Shown: positions 1 to 4,972, numbered from the stretch's first letter. The stretch: 5,333 nucleotides of DNA from JBBRLG01 sp038231495 (GCA_038231495.1 JBBRLG010000514.1:1-5333), one strand, 5' to 3'. Numbers and translations are program-made. The notes: generated by a model not told the origin, from the letters alone.

Positions 1-2
1 GC

Positions 3-1772
3 GGCGGCCAGTTCAGCGGCAGCAACCTGGGCCAGGGCCAGTTCTTGCAAACGTTAATTCGGCAGGTGGTCGGCAAGCCGAGCGATTGGCGCGCCATCTA
101 CGACCCCTTTACGGGGCAACCGCTGATCCAGATCGATCCCACAACCGGCTTGCCCGTCGTCCCGCCCCCCGGCGAGGAGTCGCTGTCGGGCGGCGACAAC
201 AACAACATCGGCTTCTACCCGCCGGCCCAGGCGCTGGTGGTCAAGGGGCCGTCGCGCATCACCGGGCGGTTCCGGCCGCCGTTCCCCACCAGCGCCGGCG
301 GCGCCGGCCCCCCGGGCGGGCTGACGCGTGCCGACGACAACAAGCGCGACATCCTGTTCGTGCTCGCCGAGCCGGGTAAAGGCAAGGTGTTAGGCAACAA
401 CGAACGCCGTAATCCGGAACTGGACGCCAAGCTCGTCTGGCAGGACGCGCTGGTCAAGGCGCAGGCAGACAACCCCGGCCTGATCATCGCGGTGGCCGAC
501 TTCCTCGGCTTGCAGGGCAAGTGGGAGGATTGTGCCGAATTCCTCAAAGCCAACCTCCGGCTCGGCATCGTCGTCAAGCCCTGGGTGTACGAGTCGCTGG
601 CGATCGCTCTGAAGGAGAGCGGCGGTTCGACCGAAGAGATCGAACGGGCCGAGGTGTCCGTGGTCGATTTGCAGCCGGGCAACGCCACGGGCTTCCTCCG
701 CGCCTCCCAGGCGATGGCGGCTCACAAGCGCTTCGACCGCGCCGTGGCGTTCTGCCGGCAGGCGTCGATCCTGGAGCCGAACACCGCGGCACCCTACGCC
801 GAGGCTCTGATGTACGCCGAGTACAGCCAGGACAGCAAAGCGATGGAGTGGGCGGCCGGCAACCTGCTCAAGCAGGATTGGCCGTCGCAGAGTAAGGAAC
901 TGCAGCTCAAGGCCCAGCAGAAGCTGGAATCGTTGGCCAAGACGTTGCAGGACAAGAACCACGGCGAGGAGAGCAAGCGGCTCCGCGACTCGGTGGCGCT
1001 GCAACGCCGGCGCGACCTGGTGGTCAAGGCGAGCTTCCAGGGCGAGGGCAACGTGGACCTCAAGGTCAAGGAGCCGACGGGCGGCACCTGCTGGTCGCTG
1101 AATCGGCAAACGATCGGCGGCGGCACGTTCACCGGCGACACGGTCGGCGACCTGAACGTGCAAACCTACACTGCGGCGGAAGCCTTCCCCGGCGACTACG
1201 AGCTGACGGTGGAACGCGTCTGGGGTCGTCCGCTGGGTGACAAGGTGCAACTGCGGATCATTCGCCACCAGGGCACCGACGACGAGTCGGAGCAGCTGGT
1301 GACGGTGGACCTCAACGCCAAGGTGGCGACGAAGGTCAAGATCAAGCTGGACAACGGCCGCCGGACGGAGACGGCTTACGTGCCGCCGCCGTCCACGCAG
1401 CAGGTGCCGGAAACGGTCGCGGACCCGGTGGCGGTCGCGAACATGACGGACCAGTTGCGCGACCTGGCCAGCCCGGAGCTGTTCGGCGGCCACGCCGGCT
1501 TCCAGGGCGGGGCGGGCACGGTGGTGCCGTCGCGGCCGCTGCCGAGCGGCACGTCGGCCAAGGCGTCCGGCCCGTCGGCGGACGACCGCGTGGTGTACCA
1601 GAACAAGGTGGCCACGTTCGTCAAGCAGAGCATGGACGTGACGCAACAGGCGGTGTTGTCGGGCGACCGGCGGACGGTGCGGCTGTCGGTGACGCCGCAG
1701 TTCACGCCGGCTTCGGTCAGCACGACGCAAACCGTGGTTAGCAACCCCGCCATTCCGGGCGGGAAACCGTAA
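3..1772 (+). CDS. Large TPR-like protein with YfaP/DUF2135-like domain, 5' end outside the window
   Basis: The frame is open to the left edge, with in-frame codons for a Gly/Gln/Ser/Asn-rich stretch before the TTG at 45, so the true start lies upstream. Counting from that TTG, residues 1-100 are Pro/Gly-rich linker. Residues about 120-325 are helical and TPR-like: repeated A/L/Y-rich helix pairs, with phrases such as ASQAMAAHKRFDRAVAFCRQ followed by LEPN. Residues about 325-440 are beta-rich and begin VDLKVKEPTGGTCWS; the Gly-rich turn and the APG-like FPGDYELTVERVWG stretch match the outline of DUF2135/YfaP-type domains. Residues 440-540 are a Pro/Gly/Ser-rich linker, and the C-terminus is a short beta segment (RRTVRLSVTPQFT). 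The composition suggests an envelope or exported scaffold protein, but the N-terminus that would carry a signal peptide is missing. TPR regions usually bind proteins. Codon use is strongly GC-rich like infA and the CBM9-like gene. No enzyme motif was seen. The domain calls rest on pattern recognition; the reading frame is secure. Confidence 0.85.
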   Translation, partial: GGQFSGSNLGQGQFLQTLIRQVVGKPSDWRAIYDPFTGQPLIQIDPTTGLPVVPPPGEESLSGGDNNNIGFYPPAQALVVKGPSRITGRFRPPFPTSAGGAGPPGGLTRADDNKRDILFVLAEPGKGKVLGNNERRNPELDAKLVWQDALVKAQADNPGLIIAVADFLGLQGKWEDCAEFLKANLRLGIVVKPWVYESLAIALKESGGSTEEIERAEVSVVDLQPGNATGFLRASQAMAAHKRFDRAVAFCRQASILEPNTAAPYAEALMYAEYSQDSKAMEWAAGNLLKQDWPSQSKELQLKAQQKLESLAKTLQDKNHGEESKRLRDSVALQRRRDLVVKASFQGEGNVDLKVKEPTGGTCWSLNRQTIGGGTFTGDTVGDLNVQTYTAAEAFPGDYELTVERVWGRPLGDKVQLRIIRHQGTDDESEQLVTVDLNAKVATKVKIKLDNGRRTETAYVPPPSTQQVPETVADPVAVANMTDQLRDLASPELFGGHAGFQGGAGTVVPSRPLPSGTSAKASGPSADDRVVYQNKVATFVKQSMDVTQQAVLSGDRRTVRLSVTPQFTPASVSTTQTVVSNPAIPGGKP

Positions 1773-1790
1773 CGATCTTGCGGTGAGATG

Positions 1791-1840
1791 AACCCCCGGT
1801 GTCGAGGACAGCATCCTCGGCGCCGGGGGTTTCTTTTTTC
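1791..1840 (+). terminator. Strong intrinsic terminator of the TPR gene
   Basis: An 18-bp stem (1791-1808 with 1814-1831, including two G-U pairs) closes a 5-nt loop (CAGCA) and is followed directly by TTTCTTTTTTC. It lies 18 nt after the TAA stop of the upstream gene. The arm length, GC-rich core (CCCCCGG with CCGGGGG) and U-tract make this the clearest forward-strand terminator in the window, and it insulates the island downstream from readthrough. Confidence 0.93.
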
Positions 1841-2248
1841 ATGTCGCGCCGCATGCGTGTCCTATTACGGCACGGTTCAAAGGCCGCAAGCACGAGGCAA
1901 CAAGTGGAATTCGTTTCATTCACCACCCCCATACACCCCCCCGAACGAATATCCCAAAGTGGAACTTCTTACCGGGCAAAGACTTAAAGCATTCATTCCG
2001 GGTGCCGCCCCAGCGTCACGTGCTTGAACAAACGTAGTTTCCTTAGCCATCTGAGTTTGAACCATGCCGCATTCGGGCATGGGCAAACCAGGGCAACACC
2101 GCTGGCACAAGCATGTGCCAACAATCGTCGGCGTAAGTCATGTTTTCTCGATCGTTTGATTGATTGCATTGCGCGCGGCACACACACACGGCTTTGCAAC
2201 GCAATTGCCACTTGCAACTTGCAACCCATTTAGCGCGGCACCTTGACT
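1841..2248. other. Gene-poor intergenic stretch with small hairpins
   Basis: No convincing gene is present. The short open frames on both strands lack a Shine-Dalgarno sequence, start at rare codons or show no domain-like composition. GC content falls compared with the TPR gene. Visible structure includes a C-rich run around 1921-1943, a 7-bp hairpin at 2062-2082 (CCATGCC with GGCATGG), a perfect 7-bp hairpin with a 4-nt loop at 2103-2120 (TGGCACA with TGTGCCA), and a CA-dinucleotide run around 2180-2189. It may be a decayed remnant of transferred DNA; nothing in it identifies a former gene. Confidence 0.6.
2194..2225. repeat. Three copies of TTGCAAC
   Basis: The heptamer TTGCAAC occurs at 2194-2200, 2212-2218 and 2219-2225, the last two in direct tandem. 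The start-to-start spacings are 18 and 7 bp. It contains the palindrome TTGCAA, so it could be a protein-binding site cluster, or simply slippage in low-complexity DNA. No function can be assigned. Confidence 0.5.
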
Positions 2249-2330
2249 TTTTGACCTGGCACCGGTACGCTTCGGTTTGCGCGATCAGCAGTCTTGCTCG
2301 CTGATCGCGTAAACCGACTCTAGGTCAAAA
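2249..2330. repeat. Nested inverted repeat of 82 bp
   Basis: Two symmetrical layers share one centre. The outer arms are 9 bp and perfect (TTTTGACCT at 2249-2257, AGGTCAAAA at 2322-2330). The inner arms are 18 bp with a single G-U-type mismatch (2272-2289 with 2300-2317) around a 10-nt loop. The unpaired sections between outer and inner arms are unequal (14 and 4 nt). No U-tract follows on either strand, so it does not look like an ordinary terminator. It stands just upstream of the promoter of the two-gene operon. Possible roles include a small mobile-element remnant, a recombinase or regulator site, or an insulating hairpin. Confidence 0.75.
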
Positions 2331-2332
2331 TA

Positions 2333-2370
2333 ATGATTAGCTAATGCTAATCATCGTGGTTAGCGCTAAC
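2333..2370. promoter_or_regulatory. Putative operator array of paired TTAGC palindromes
   Basis: The first dyad is ATGATTAGC (2333-2341) and GCTAATCAT (2346-2354), a perfect 9-bp inverted repeat with a 4-nt spacer. The second is GTTAGCGCTAAC (2359-2370), a perfect 12-bp palindrome. Four half-sites of the form (A/G)TTAGC or its complement therefore lie within 38 bp, and the second palindrome covers the expected -35 zone of the promoter whose -10 is at 2380. Two dimer sites over a promoter is the usual layout for an autoregulated operon. The binding protein is inferred: either the operon product or the neighbouring XRE protein. Confidence 0.65.
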
Positions 2371-2385
2371 TAATCATGCTACAAT
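2357..2385 (+). promoter_or_regulatory. Candidate promoter of the two-gene operon
   Basis: TACAAT at 2380-2385 is a 5/6 match to the sigma-70 -10 consensus. With 17-bp spacing the -35 would be TGGTTA (2357-2362), a poor match lying inside the second palindrome. This predicts a start near 2392 and a leader of about 70 nt. Overlap of the -35 with the operator fits repression by steric block. Confidence 0.5.
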
Positions 2386-2395
2386 GAAATAGGAA

Positions 2396-2417
2396 CCTCG
2401 CGGCTGAAGCCGTGAGG
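2396..2417 (+). other. Leader hairpin between promoter and operon start
   Basis: CCTCGCGGC (2396-2404) pairs with GCCGTGAGG (2409-2417) over 9 bp, with one G-U pair and a TGAA tetraloop. It would lie at the extreme 5' end of the mRNA if transcription starts near 2392, where such hairpins often stabilise a transcript. Similar compact hairpins also occur at IS200/IS605-type ends, but no transposase gene is visible here. Confidence 0.55.
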
Positions 2418-2450
2418 CAACCATTTTGCCTTGGCGAAGAAAAAAACGAA

Positions 2451-2457
2451 GGAGGGG
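2451..2457 (+). promoter_or_regulatory. Ribosome binding site that fixes the operon start at 2464
   Basis: GGAGGGG lies 6 nt before the ATG at 2464. The alternative in-frame TTG at 2431 has no purine-rich element at a suitable distance, and its first residues would be translated through this ribosome binding site, so 2464 is preferred. Confidence 0.75.
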
Positions 2458-2463
2458 CTGAAA

Positions 2464-2970
2464 ATGAGCTGTAGCGCAGTCTTTCCTGAGAGAGTGAGAG
2501 AGTTTGCCGAAAACGTCACGCACGCCGTAGAAGATTGGCAAGATAAAGACTGGTCTGAGGAGGATATTCGGCAAATCAGCGAATTGTGTCAAAAAGCTCT
2601 TGAGAAAGTCACGGCAACGGAAGATTCGCTTCAAGAAGAGCTAAAGTCGGGGGTAGACAGCGCTGCATTCATAAAGCGAACAAACCCTCTTCTGGATCGG
2701 ATCAACAAGCTACTTGACGGGGAGTGGGTGTCCCTGTCAGAACCAGATCGCTTTCAGGCGAAGACGGTGGCAGGTCACAAATTGCTTGCTGATTTTAACG
2801 ATCTGGGCAGGGCAATTGCTAGGGTCCGTGACTTGCTCAAAGAGGCTTTTTTGAAGATGAGTGCGCCTCGTCAACCGATTGATTGGCAGCGCGTTCAAGA
2901 GGCTAAAGCGGCTTTCACCAATGGCGCAACTAGGCCGTTTAAGGGACCGTCGGAAGTAAACGGCAACTAA
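2464..2970 (+). CDS. All-helical hypothetical protein, first gene of a TA-like pair
   Basis: This 168-aa protein is not recognised as a known family member. It appears entirely helical: an acidic N-terminal part (about residues 8-90, rich in Glu, Asp, Trp and Leu, possibly coiled-coil), a second helical hairpin (about 95-132, with FNDLGRAIARVRDLLKEAF), and a Pro-containing tail, PIDWQRVQEAKAAFTNG then RPFKGP (138-162). Such a short amphipathic helix plus extended tail is reminiscent of the toxin-wrapping end of type II antitoxins, which is an inference. There is no signal peptide or membrane segment, so it should be cytoplasmic. The next gene begins 14 nt downstream, indicating co-transcription. 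GC near 48% and use of A/T-ending codons differ sharply from the flanking genes, a sign of horizontal acquisition. Control by the palindromic operator upstream is likely. The reading frame is well supported; the function is unknown. Confidence 0.8.
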   Translation: MSCSAVFPERVREFAENVTHAVEDWQDKDWSEEDIRQISELCQKALEKVTATEDSLQEELKSGVDSAAFIKRTNPLLDRINKLLDGEWVSLSEPDRFQAKTVAGHKLLADFNDLGRAIARVRDLLKEAFLKMSAPRQPIDWQRVQEAKAAFTNGATRPFKGPSEVNGN

Positions 2971-2972
2971 TC

Positions 2973-2977
2973 GGGGG
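2973..2977 (+). promoter_or_regulatory. G-run ribosome binding site for a TTG start
   Basis: GGGGG lies 7 nt before the TTG at 2985. The reading frame is open only from 2943 and contains no ATG or GTG before 2985, so this site supports the unusual TTG initiation codon. A rare start in the second gene would lower its output relative to the first. Confidence 0.5.
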
Positions 2978-2984
2978 CCATTTT

Positions 2985-3308
2985 TTGCCCTTTGACGTGT
3001 ACCTGAACGAAAATGACGAAGCCTACATCAAGCAACTCTCGCTGTCGCAACAAGCGATAGCGAGGGTTTTGGATTTTGTTGCGCATGACTTAGGGAATGC
3101 CAACGACGACATCCGTACCGATCCCGCGAACCGGCTCGATCCTAACAAGCCATTCTATCGCTGCGACTTCTCTCTTGTGGATTGCTGGGGCGACGAACGT
3201 TTTCATCGGATCGAATTCGTAATAGACGATTCGGAAGCTTTTCAAGGGAGGCTTGCGGTCGTTTTCGTTCAGCACACCGACAGCGAATGGAATTGGCCGA
3301 GCGATTAA
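2985..3308 (+). CDS. Small protein with RelE/ParE-like fold outline, second gene of the pair
   Basis: This 107-aa protein starts at TTG, 14 nt after the preceding stop. The predicted order is a short strand (FDVYLNE), two helices (about residues 11-45, including LSQQAIARVLDFVAHDL), then three strands: FYRCDFSLVDC, RFHRIEFVIDD and GRLAVVFVQHTD. This order, the length, and a late R-I-x-F followed by V-x-F-V-x-H resemble the RelE/ParE toxin superfamily, whose members cleave ribosome-bound mRNA or inhibit gyrase. The resemblance is structural outline only. The conserved basic catalytic cluster of RelE is not evident and the protein is acidic, so it could be a non-nuclease relative or something unrelated. 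There is no signal peptide. GC near 48% matches its operon partner. The antisense neighbour ends one base after its TAA. Confidence 0.78.
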   Translation: MPFDVYLNENDEAYIKQLSLSQQAIARVLDFVAHDLGNANDDIRTDPANRLDPNKPFYRCDFSLVDCWGDERFHRIEFVIDDSEAFQGRLAVVFVQHTDSEWNWPSD

Positions 3309-3309
3309 C

Positions 3310-3555
3310 TCACTTCCTCCGCCGCTTCTTCTCTTCCGTAAACAACTCCGCGACCGGCACCCCGACCGCCTGCGCGAACTTCCGCAGCATTGAAAGACGT
3401 GGATCGTTCGTGCGCGTGAGGAATTGCCACGCCGACGCTTTAGCGGTTGGTCCAGCGTAACCCATCCGCTGACCGAATTCGTCCAGGGTCATCTTTGAGG
3501 CTTCAAAGAGTTCGCGTAGGCGCAGCATCGTGGGGTCAACGGTTTCCTTGCCCAT
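3310..3555 (-). CDS. XRE-family helix-turn-helix protein
   Basis: This 81-aa protein is largely a single Cro/CI-type DNA-binding domain. Helix 1 is about residues 10-20 (MLRLRELFEAS), helix 2 about 22-33 (TLDEFGQRMGY), the recognition helix about 37-47 (AKASAWQFLTR), followed by LSMLRKFAQAVGVPVAELF, the classic ending of HTH_3 domains. The C-terminus is a short charged tail (EEKKRRRK). Proteins of this size act as dimeric repressors, often as antitoxins (HigA type) or operon regulators. It is the natural candidate to bind the TTAGC palindromes at 2333-2370, though that is untested. The start at 3555 has no Shine-Dalgarno sequence, so translation may be leaderless or weak. Its gene converges on the two-gene operon with one base between the stop codons. 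GC near 58% lies between the operon and the GC-rich flanks. Confidence 0.87.
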   Translation of the reverse strand: MGKETVDPTMLRLRELFEASKMTLDEFGQRMGYAGPTAKASAWQFLTRTNDPRLSMLRKFAQAVGVPVAELFTEEKKRRRK

Positions 3556-3563
3556 GTCGTCAG

Positions 3564-3580
3564 TCTATAGTGTCATATAC
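3564..3580 (-). promoter_or_regulatory. Weak candidate promoter for the XRE gene
   Basis: On the minus strand TATAGA ends only 8 nt before the ATG at 3555, and TATATG lies ten bases further upstream. Either could be a -10; no convincing -35 is seen. If TATAGA is used, the transcript would begin at or next to the start codon, agreeing with the lack of a ribosome binding site. Confidence 0.35.
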
Positions 3581-3676
3581 GCCAAGTCTACGCTAGTTTC
3601 CTTTCTCGATCTCCCCACCCTACCCTATGTCACCTTCCAGGGCTAAAACAACTATTGGACTTCCGTACACCCGCAT

Positions 3677-3680
3677 GGAG
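3677..3680 (+). promoter_or_regulatory. GGAG ribosome binding site choosing the start at 3687
   Basis: GGAG lies 6 nt before the ATG at 3687. In-frame ATG codons at 3627 and 3675 lack such an element, and the residues they would add (including TTIGLPYTR) do not resemble the rest of the protein. Confidence 0.6.
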
Positions 3681-3686
3681 TCACGT

Positions 3687-4352
3687 ATGCCGCTCGTGCC
3701 CAACCGCTTCCTCTTCCGGGTGGCCTACCCGTGTCTGCACCACGCCGACATGCCGCTCGAAGACGACGAGCTGCTCGACTTGCCGGAACGCTATCGCATC
3801 GACAACTTCGCCGGCATGGACGACCAGCACAACTTCGCCGACTTCCGCGTAGCCTGGAACGACCGCGGCCTCGGCGTCCAGGTGGACGTGCGCGGCAAGG
3901 ACAAGCCGGTCGCCGGCGACGCCTCGCGGCCGCGGCACTCCGACGGCTTTTCCCTGTGGATCGACACGCGCGACGCCCGCACCAGCCACCGCGCCAGCCG
4001 GCACTGTCATTTGTTTCACTTCCTCGCGACCGGCGGCGGTCCCGACAAGGACGGCCCCGCTTTCGTGCAGTGGCGGATCAACCGCGCCTTGCAGGACGCG
4101 CCGCAGGTGTCGGTCCGGGACGTGCCGTTCCGCTTCCACAACATTCGCGGCGGCTACCGGCTGGAGGCGTTCCTGTCCGCGACCGTGTTGAACGGCTTCG
4201 ACCCGGAGCAAAACCCGCGGCTGGGCTTCTTTTACGTCGTCCACGATTTGGAATTGGGGGATCAGACGCTGAGCGCGGCGACCGACTTGCCGTACGGCGA
4301 AGACCCGACGTTGTGGAGTGTGTTGGAGTGCGTGGGGGCGGAGAAGAAGTGA
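3687..4352 (+). CDS. CBM9-like (carbohydrate-binding module family 9 fold) protein
   Basis: The 221-aa product starts MPLVPNRFLFRVAYP and has no signal peptide, so it is probably cytoplasmic. A beta-sandwich pattern typical of CBM9-like domains is visible: a target-like strand (FADFRVAWNDRGLGVQVDVRG, about residues 50-70), the acidic S-D-G-F-S-L-W-I-D-T-R-D motif (85-96) in place of the family's D-s-v-e-l-f-i-D, a central His-rich segment (SHRASRHCHLFHF), then YRLEAFLSATVLNGFDPEQNP (157-177) and GFFYVVHD (180-187), equivalents of the family's 'Y-x-x-E-hydrophobic' and 'g-x-x-v-x-D' strands. Family members bind sugar chains or occur as accessory domains; as a stand-alone intracellular protein its ligand is unknown. 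The gene is GC-rich and resident-like. It ends 54 bp from the convergent infA stop. The coding call is firm and the fold call moderate. Confidence 0.85.
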   Translation: MPLVPNRFLFRVAYPCLHHADMPLEDDELLDLPERYRIDNFAGMDDQHNFADFRVAWNDRGLGVQVDVRGKDKPVAGDASRPRHSDGFSLWIDTRDARTSHRASRHCHLFHFLATGGGPDKDGPAFVQWRINRALQDAPQVSVRDVPFRFHNIRGGYRLEAFLSATVLNGFDPEQNPRLGFFYVVHDLELGDQTLSAATDLPYGEDPTLWSVLECVGAEKK

Positions 4353-4359
4353 GGGTCGC

Positions 4360-4399
4360 CCGGTCCGGTGCGGGGCGCGATTGCCCCGCGTCCGACCGG
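4360..4399. terminator. Hairpin between convergent genes, likely bidirectional terminator
   Basis: The inner stem GCGGGGC/GCCCCGC (4370-4376 with 4383-4389, 6-nt loop) is extended outward through wobble pairs and one mismatch to CCGGTC/GACCGG (4360-4365 with 4394-4399). It fills the gap between the stop of the CBM9-like gene and the stop of infA. Neither strand has a U-tract, so it may act with Rho or by pausing, or protect 3' ends. Confidence 0.6.
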
Positions 4400-4406
4400 C
4401 GGTGGA

Positions 4407-4661
4407 TTATTCGACGGGAGCGCCTTCGGGGGTCTTGACGCGCAACGGGCCGCGGTAGGTGATGCGTCCCTTGTTCAAATCGTAGGGCGAAATCGAGACG
4501 GTGACGGTGTCGCCGGGCAGGATGCGGATGAAGTTCTTCCGGATTTTGCCCGCGATGTGCGCAATGATTTCGTGGCCGTTTTCCAGCTTGACGCGGAACT
4601 GGGTGTTGGCCAGGGCGGCCACCACTTTCCCTTGCACCTGGATCGATTCTTCTTTCGCCAT
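4407..4661 (-). CDS. infA: Translation initiation factor IF-1
   Basis: IF-1 binds the A site of the 30S subunit and works with IF-2 and IF-3 to place initiator tRNA on the start codon. The 84-aa product begins MAKEESIQVQGKVVAALANT and keeps the family's OB-fold core, including FRVKLENGHEIIAHIAGK, IRKNFIRILPGD and SPYDLNKGRITYR, with the conserved basic and aromatic RNA-contacting positions. It is about a dozen residues longer than the 72-aa E. coli protein; the extra C-terminal tail (GPLRVKTPEGAPVE) is Pro/Glu-containing and lineage-type. The start at 4661 is fixed by homology and by AGGAGGAG (4667-4674) 5 nt upstream. The frame stays open upstream, so longer starts are artefacts. The gene is not next to ribosomal-protein genes here, and its leader contains a terminator hairpin. 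Confidence 0.97.
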   Translation of the reverse strand: MAKEESIQVQGKVVAALANTQFRVKLENGHEIIAHIAGKIRKNFIRILPGDTVTVSISPYDLNKGRITYRGPLRVKTPEGAPVE

Positions 4662-4688
4662 AAAAACTCCTCCTGCCTCAGACCAGGC

Positions 4689-4731
4689 AAAAAAACCGCC
4701 CGCACCGGCGTGCCTGGAGCGCCGGCGGTTT
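4689..4731 (-). terminator. Terminator hairpin inside the infA leader (putative attenuator)
   Basis: On the minus strand AAACCG (4726-4731) and CGCCGG (4720-4725) pair with the matching arms at 4693-4698 and 4705-4710, with an internal bulge at 4699-4704, and seven U residues follow (4689-4695). This is a factor-independent terminator whose U-tract ends only 14 nt before the Shine-Dalgarno sequence of infA. No minus-strand gene precedes it in the window, so it would stop infA's own mRNA unless regulated. The loop (4711-4717) is perfectly complementary over 7 nt to 4683-4689, which suggests a pseudoknot or a competing fold. Confidence 0.75.
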
Positions 4732-4821
4732 CGTCCAACAACGACCCTGGTGAAGCGGGACGGGCGAAGGGGGCAAAAGAGGTGCTCTTTCCAGCCAGGG
4801 ATGGTTGCACGCATTCTCTGC

Positions 4822-4827
4822 ATTTTA
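4822..4827 (-). promoter_or_regulatory. Candidate -10 of the infA promoter
   Basis: TAAAAT reads on the minus strand here. No good -35 is seen at 16-18 bp. It would give a leader of about 150 nt that includes the attenuator-like hairpin, plus a further pairing of CCCTGG (4745-4750) with CCAGGG (4795-4800). Confidence 0.35.
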
Positions 4828-4873
4828 CTGTACCGGACGCAACGACGGACCGCCAGGGGAAAAGGCAACAGGC

Positions 4874-4929
4874 TGAATTGCCGCTGGCGGCGTTGCGTTC
4901 CTGACCGCAACGCCGCCAGCGGCAATTCA
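4874..4929. repeat. Perfect 24-bp inverted repeat with 8-nt loop
   Basis: Arms 4874-4897 and 4906-4929 are exact reverse complements around TTCCTGAC. No U-tract follows on either side. A second, smaller hairpin (stem 4939-4943 with 4949-4953) carries the same loop core: CGTTCCTGAC occurs at both 4896-4905 and 4941-4950. The element lies in the divergent gap between infA and the 65-aa gene. It resembles REP-type palindromic repeats of bacterial genomes; without a genome comparison its copy number is unknown. Confidence 0.85.
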
Positions 4930-4972
4930 ACGTGTTGCGCCGTTCCTGACGGCCGCCGTCGCGGTCGCGCAA

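Noticed and set aside
390..1814. Long open frame of 474 codons on the minus strand.
   Set aside because: It is antisense to the TPR gene, Arg/His/Val-rich as expected from the complement of GC-rich codons, and reads back through the terminator region.
2024..2233. Small forward frame (69 aa) and the overlapping minus-strand frame (78 aa) in the intergenic stretch.
   Set aside because: No ribosome binding site, a rare start for the forward one, random-like composition and overlap with repeats.
2249..2370. Possible integron attC site, suggested by the folded repeat and the GTTAGC/GCTAAC boxes.
   Set aside because: The consensus outer boxes (GTTRRRY and RYYYAAC) are not at the ends of the nested repeat, and no integrase or cassette array is seen.
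2035..3603. The 10-bp direct repeat TAGTTTCCTT at 2035-2044 and 3594-3603 flanks the low-GC block like attachment sites.
   Set aside because: About one 10-bp match pair is expected by chance over this distance, the flanks diverge quickly, and no integrase or tRNA gene is present.
3627..3686. Upstream start of the CBM9-like gene, adding 20 residues.
   Set aside because: No ribosome binding site at 3627, whereas GGAG sits at proper spacing before 3687.
4662..4925. N-terminal extension of IF-1 in the same open frame.
   Set aside because: IF-1 proteins start at the MAKE sequence, a strong ribosome binding site precedes 4661, and the extension would be translated through the terminator and half of the palindrome.
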